NCBI GenBank assembly: GCA_964657565.1
Contig: CAZZVQ010000011.1
Location: 11,125 to 75,124 of the forward strand
DNA: 64,000 nt
Direction: 5' to 3'
Source of the DNA: JAVVHH01 sp964657565
GTDB lineage: Bacteria > Pseudomonadota > Alphaproteobacteria > Acetobacterales > Acetobacteraceae
Of this stretch, positions 62,308-64,000 are shown piece after piece. The notes below the pieces were generated by a model. That model had not been told where the DNA came from. It saw only the letters and a program-made list of their open reading frames with translations, and ran no database searches. Position 1 is the first letter of the stretch; each line of letters begins with the position of its first letter. The translations under genes were made by a program, and so were the position numbers.

Positions 62308-63660
62308 TCAGTGGGTCTCGCGGCGGATGAAGCGGCCTTGGCCGGGGTGGGCGAGGACGGACGCGCCGTCCCAGATCAGGGTGCCGCGGAGCAGGGTCGC
62401 GGCGACGCGGGAGCGCAGGGGGCGACCGTGGTACGGGGACCAGCGCATGGTGGGGACGTCTTGGATGTCGGCCTCGTCGAAGGTGAAATGACCGGGTTCC
62501 AGGACGACCAGGTCGGCGTCGGAGCCGGGCGCGATCTCGCCCTTGCGGGGCCAGATGCCATGGAGTTGGGCGCTGCGGCGGGCGCAGTAGGTGGCCATCA
62601 GCGTCGGGGGGAGGCCGCGCTCGTCGAGCAGGGTGTACATCAGGGGGGCGTAGCTCTGCAGGCCGGTGAGGCCGGCGCCACACGCGAAGATGTCGGGGGA
62701 GGCTTTGCGGTCGGCGGGCCAGGGGGCGTGGTCGGTGGAGACGTAGGCGATCTTGTCGGCCACCAGCGCCTCCCACATGCGCTCGATCTCGGTAGCGGTG
62801 CGGAAGGGCGGGTTGCATTTGCCGCGGCCTCCGAGGCGGACGAGGTCTTCCTCGGTCATGCAGAGATATTGGATGCAGGCCTCGCCGGTCGCTTGCGCCC
62901 CCATGGAGCGGAAGGTTTCGGCGATGGCGAAGCCGCGGGCGACGGAGGAGTGGGCGATGTGGACGTGGGCACCGGTCTCCAGGCCGATCTCGAAGATTTC
63001 CAGGTCGGCCATGGTCTCGGCCAGCGGCGGGCGGGTGCGGGCGTGCATGATGGCGTGGGTCTCGCCGGCGGCGCGGGCGGCGGCGGTGAGGCGCTCGACG
63101 AGCTCCTGGTCCTCGTTGTGGACGGCGACCGGCAGCCCGGTCCGTGCAATCGCGGCGAAGGCGTCGCGCATGGTGGGGTGGTCGATGCGGGGGAAGCGGA
63201 CCGGGTCGTATTCATAGGTCGAGAGCTTGAAGGCCGAGACCCCGGCCGCGGCGAGCCCGGCGATGGCGTCGACGCCGCCGTGCTTCCGGATGGTGCCGTA
63301 GAGCGCCATGTCGACATGGGCGAGGCGTTCGACGAAGCCGATCTTGTCGGCCAGCACATCGGCGTCGGTCACGGCTTGCGGGACATCGTAGGGCATGTCG
63401 ACGCAGGTGGTGACGCCGCCGGCGGCCGCGGACCGGGTCGAGCCCTCGATGCCGGGCCAGCCGACGGCGGAGCTGGTGTGCATGTGGCCGTCGACCAGGC
63501 CGGGGAGGACGTAGTTGGCGCCGTAGTCGAGTATGGTGGGGGCCGGGGGCGGGGTGCCTTGGCCGACGGCTTCGATCCGCTCACCGGTGATCGCGATCCA
63601 GCCGTCCTTGAGGATGTCGCTCGTGGTCACGATGGTTCCGCGGATCAGGGTGTCGGCCAT
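62308..63660 (-). CDS. D-hydantoinase/dihydropyrimidinase-type amidohydrolase
   Basis: A 450-residue cyclic amidohydrolase with metal ligands DGHMH (His59, His61), the carbamylated Lys145 (SAFKLSTYEY), His181 (AVHNEDQE), His237 (HIAHSS) and the Asp of STDHAPW. Sequence alone could also fit allantoinase; the adjacent D-carbamoylase and racemase favour 5-substituted hydantoins. A short gap (27 bases) to the upstream racemase gene supports an operon. Confidence 0.9.
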   Translation of the reverse strand: MADTLIRGTIVTTSDILKDGWIAITGERIEAVGQGTPPPAPTILDYGANYVLPGLVDGHMHTSSAVGWPGIEGSTRSAAAGGVTTCVDMPYDVPQAVTDADVLADKIGFVERLAHVDMALYGTIRKHGGVDAIAGLAAAGVSAFKLSTYEYDPVRFPRIDHPTMRDAFAAIARTGLPVAVHNEDQELVERLTAAARAAGETHAIMHARTRPPLAETMADLEIFEIGLETGAHVHIAHSSVARGFAIAETFRSMGAQATGEACIQYLCMTEEDLVRLGGRGKCNPPFRTATEIERMWEALVADKIAYVSTDHAPWPADRKASPDIFACGAGLTGLQSYAPLMYTLLDERGLPPTLMATYCARRSAQLHGIWPRKGEIAPGSDADLVVLEPGHFTFDEADIQDVPTMRWSPYHGRPLRSRVAATLLRGTLIWDGASVLAHPGQGRFIRRETH

Positions 63661-63687
63661 GAGGTCTCCTTCTACAGCGGTGCCAGG

Positions 63688-64000
63688 TTAGGCGGGGGAG
63701 CCCGGGTGCGGCAAATGGGCGCGGGCGAGCATGGCCCGGGCCGCGGCGGGGATGGGTTCGACGAGCACGGCCCCGATGTGCCGGCGCAGCGTGCGCGCGG
63801 CCGCGGCGAGGGGGCCGCCGCCGATGATGATGGCGGCGGCGCCGTCCTCCTGCACGGCGAGGGCGCAGGCGGCGCGGAGTTCGTCGTGCAGGCGGGCCGG
63901 GTCGGTCATGCCGGCTGGTCCGGAGTTCGTGTAGCGGAGGCCGGCGAAGGCGGCGCCGGCACCGTATTCGGTGACTTTGGCGCGGATGGCGCGGTCGAGG
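63688..64000 (-). CDS. Aspartate/glutamate/hydantoin racemase family protein (5' part outside window)
   Basis: The C-terminal 103 residues are visible; the frame stays open to the window end, so the ATG at 63909 is internal. VTEYGAGAAFAGLRYTNSGPAG and AAIIIGGGPLAAAARTLRRHIGAVLVEPIPAAARA match hydantoin racemases, which racemise 5-substituted hydantoins. First visible gene of the racemase-hydantoinase-carbamoylase operon. A second catalytic cysteine normally in the IIGGCGP position is absent (GGGPLA). Confidence 0.75.
   Translation of the reverse strand, partial: LDRAIRAKVTEYGAGAAFAGLRYTNSGPAGMTDPARLHDELRAACALAVQEDGAAAIIIGGGPLAAAARTLRRHIGAVLVEPIPAAARAMLARAHLPHPGSPA

Overview
The window reads as a high-GC alphaproteobacterial chromosome segment, probably Rhodospirillales/Acetobacteraceae-like. 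That placement is an inference from base composition, frequent GTG/TTG starts, tightly overlapping operons and the gene families present. No rRNA, intact tRNA, CRISPR array or insertion sequence was recognised.

Left edge (1-6.2 kb), defence-like: the C-terminal part of a type I restriction HsdR subunit faces a 1371-residue protein with an XRE/HigA-type HTH, a possible nuclease-like domain, a degenerate STAND-like NTPase region and a long helical tail. Its promoter is overlapped by an imperfect palindrome.

6.7-17.5 kb: a urea/short-amide ABC transporter operon (urtABCDE) continues into formamidase (fmdA) and a zinc-ribbon FmdB protein. Divergent from it are an NCS1-transporter/histidine-kinase/receiver fusion and a LuxR-type response regulator. 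Together these look like an amide-sensing and uptake unit.

17.5-24.5 kb: alpha/beta hydrolase, VWA protein (NorD/CbbO/CobT-like), MoxR-type AAA+ ATPase, and cobalt transporter genes cbtA (with an assembly gap) and cbtB. Divergent from these are a degenerate histidine phosphatase, a degenerate 2H phosphoesterase and an FhuF-like [2Fe-2S] protein.

24.5-35.1 kb, the most unusual part: aliphatic amidase amiE has a leader containing a terminator and an ANTAR-like hexaloop hairpin, and amiC/amiR regulators lie nearby. Interleaved are three tubulin/FtsZ-superfamily-like proteins, two small unknown proteins, a G3E (CobW/P47K) GTPase, a peroxiredoxin and a (2Fe-2S) ferredoxin. I regard this amidase-linked tubulin-like locus as the best candidate for an undescribed system.

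35.3-57.2 kb, catabolic and transport genes for amino-acid-like and cyclic amide compounds: GntR/FCD regulator, FAD amine/D-amino-acid oxidase, polar amino acid ABC transporter (binding protein and two permeases, no ATPase), a polyamine-type ABC transporter whose ATPase gene is frameshifted, hyuA/hyuB hydantoinase/oxoprolinase, PhzF-like isomerase, a Dpp/Opp peptide transporter with fused ATPases, a D-2-hydroxyacid dehydrogenase and a TauD/TfdA dioxygenase.

57.4-64 kb: a GGDEF-EAL protein translationally coupled to a HerA-like ATPase, a flavin reductase-like protein, and a minus-strand hydantoin operon (racemase, partial at the window end, then hydantoinase, then N-carbamoyl-D-amino acid amidohydrolase). 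The shared theme from 6.7 to 64 kb is scavenging nitrogen from C-N bonds in amides, urea-like compounds, hydantoins and D-amino acids.
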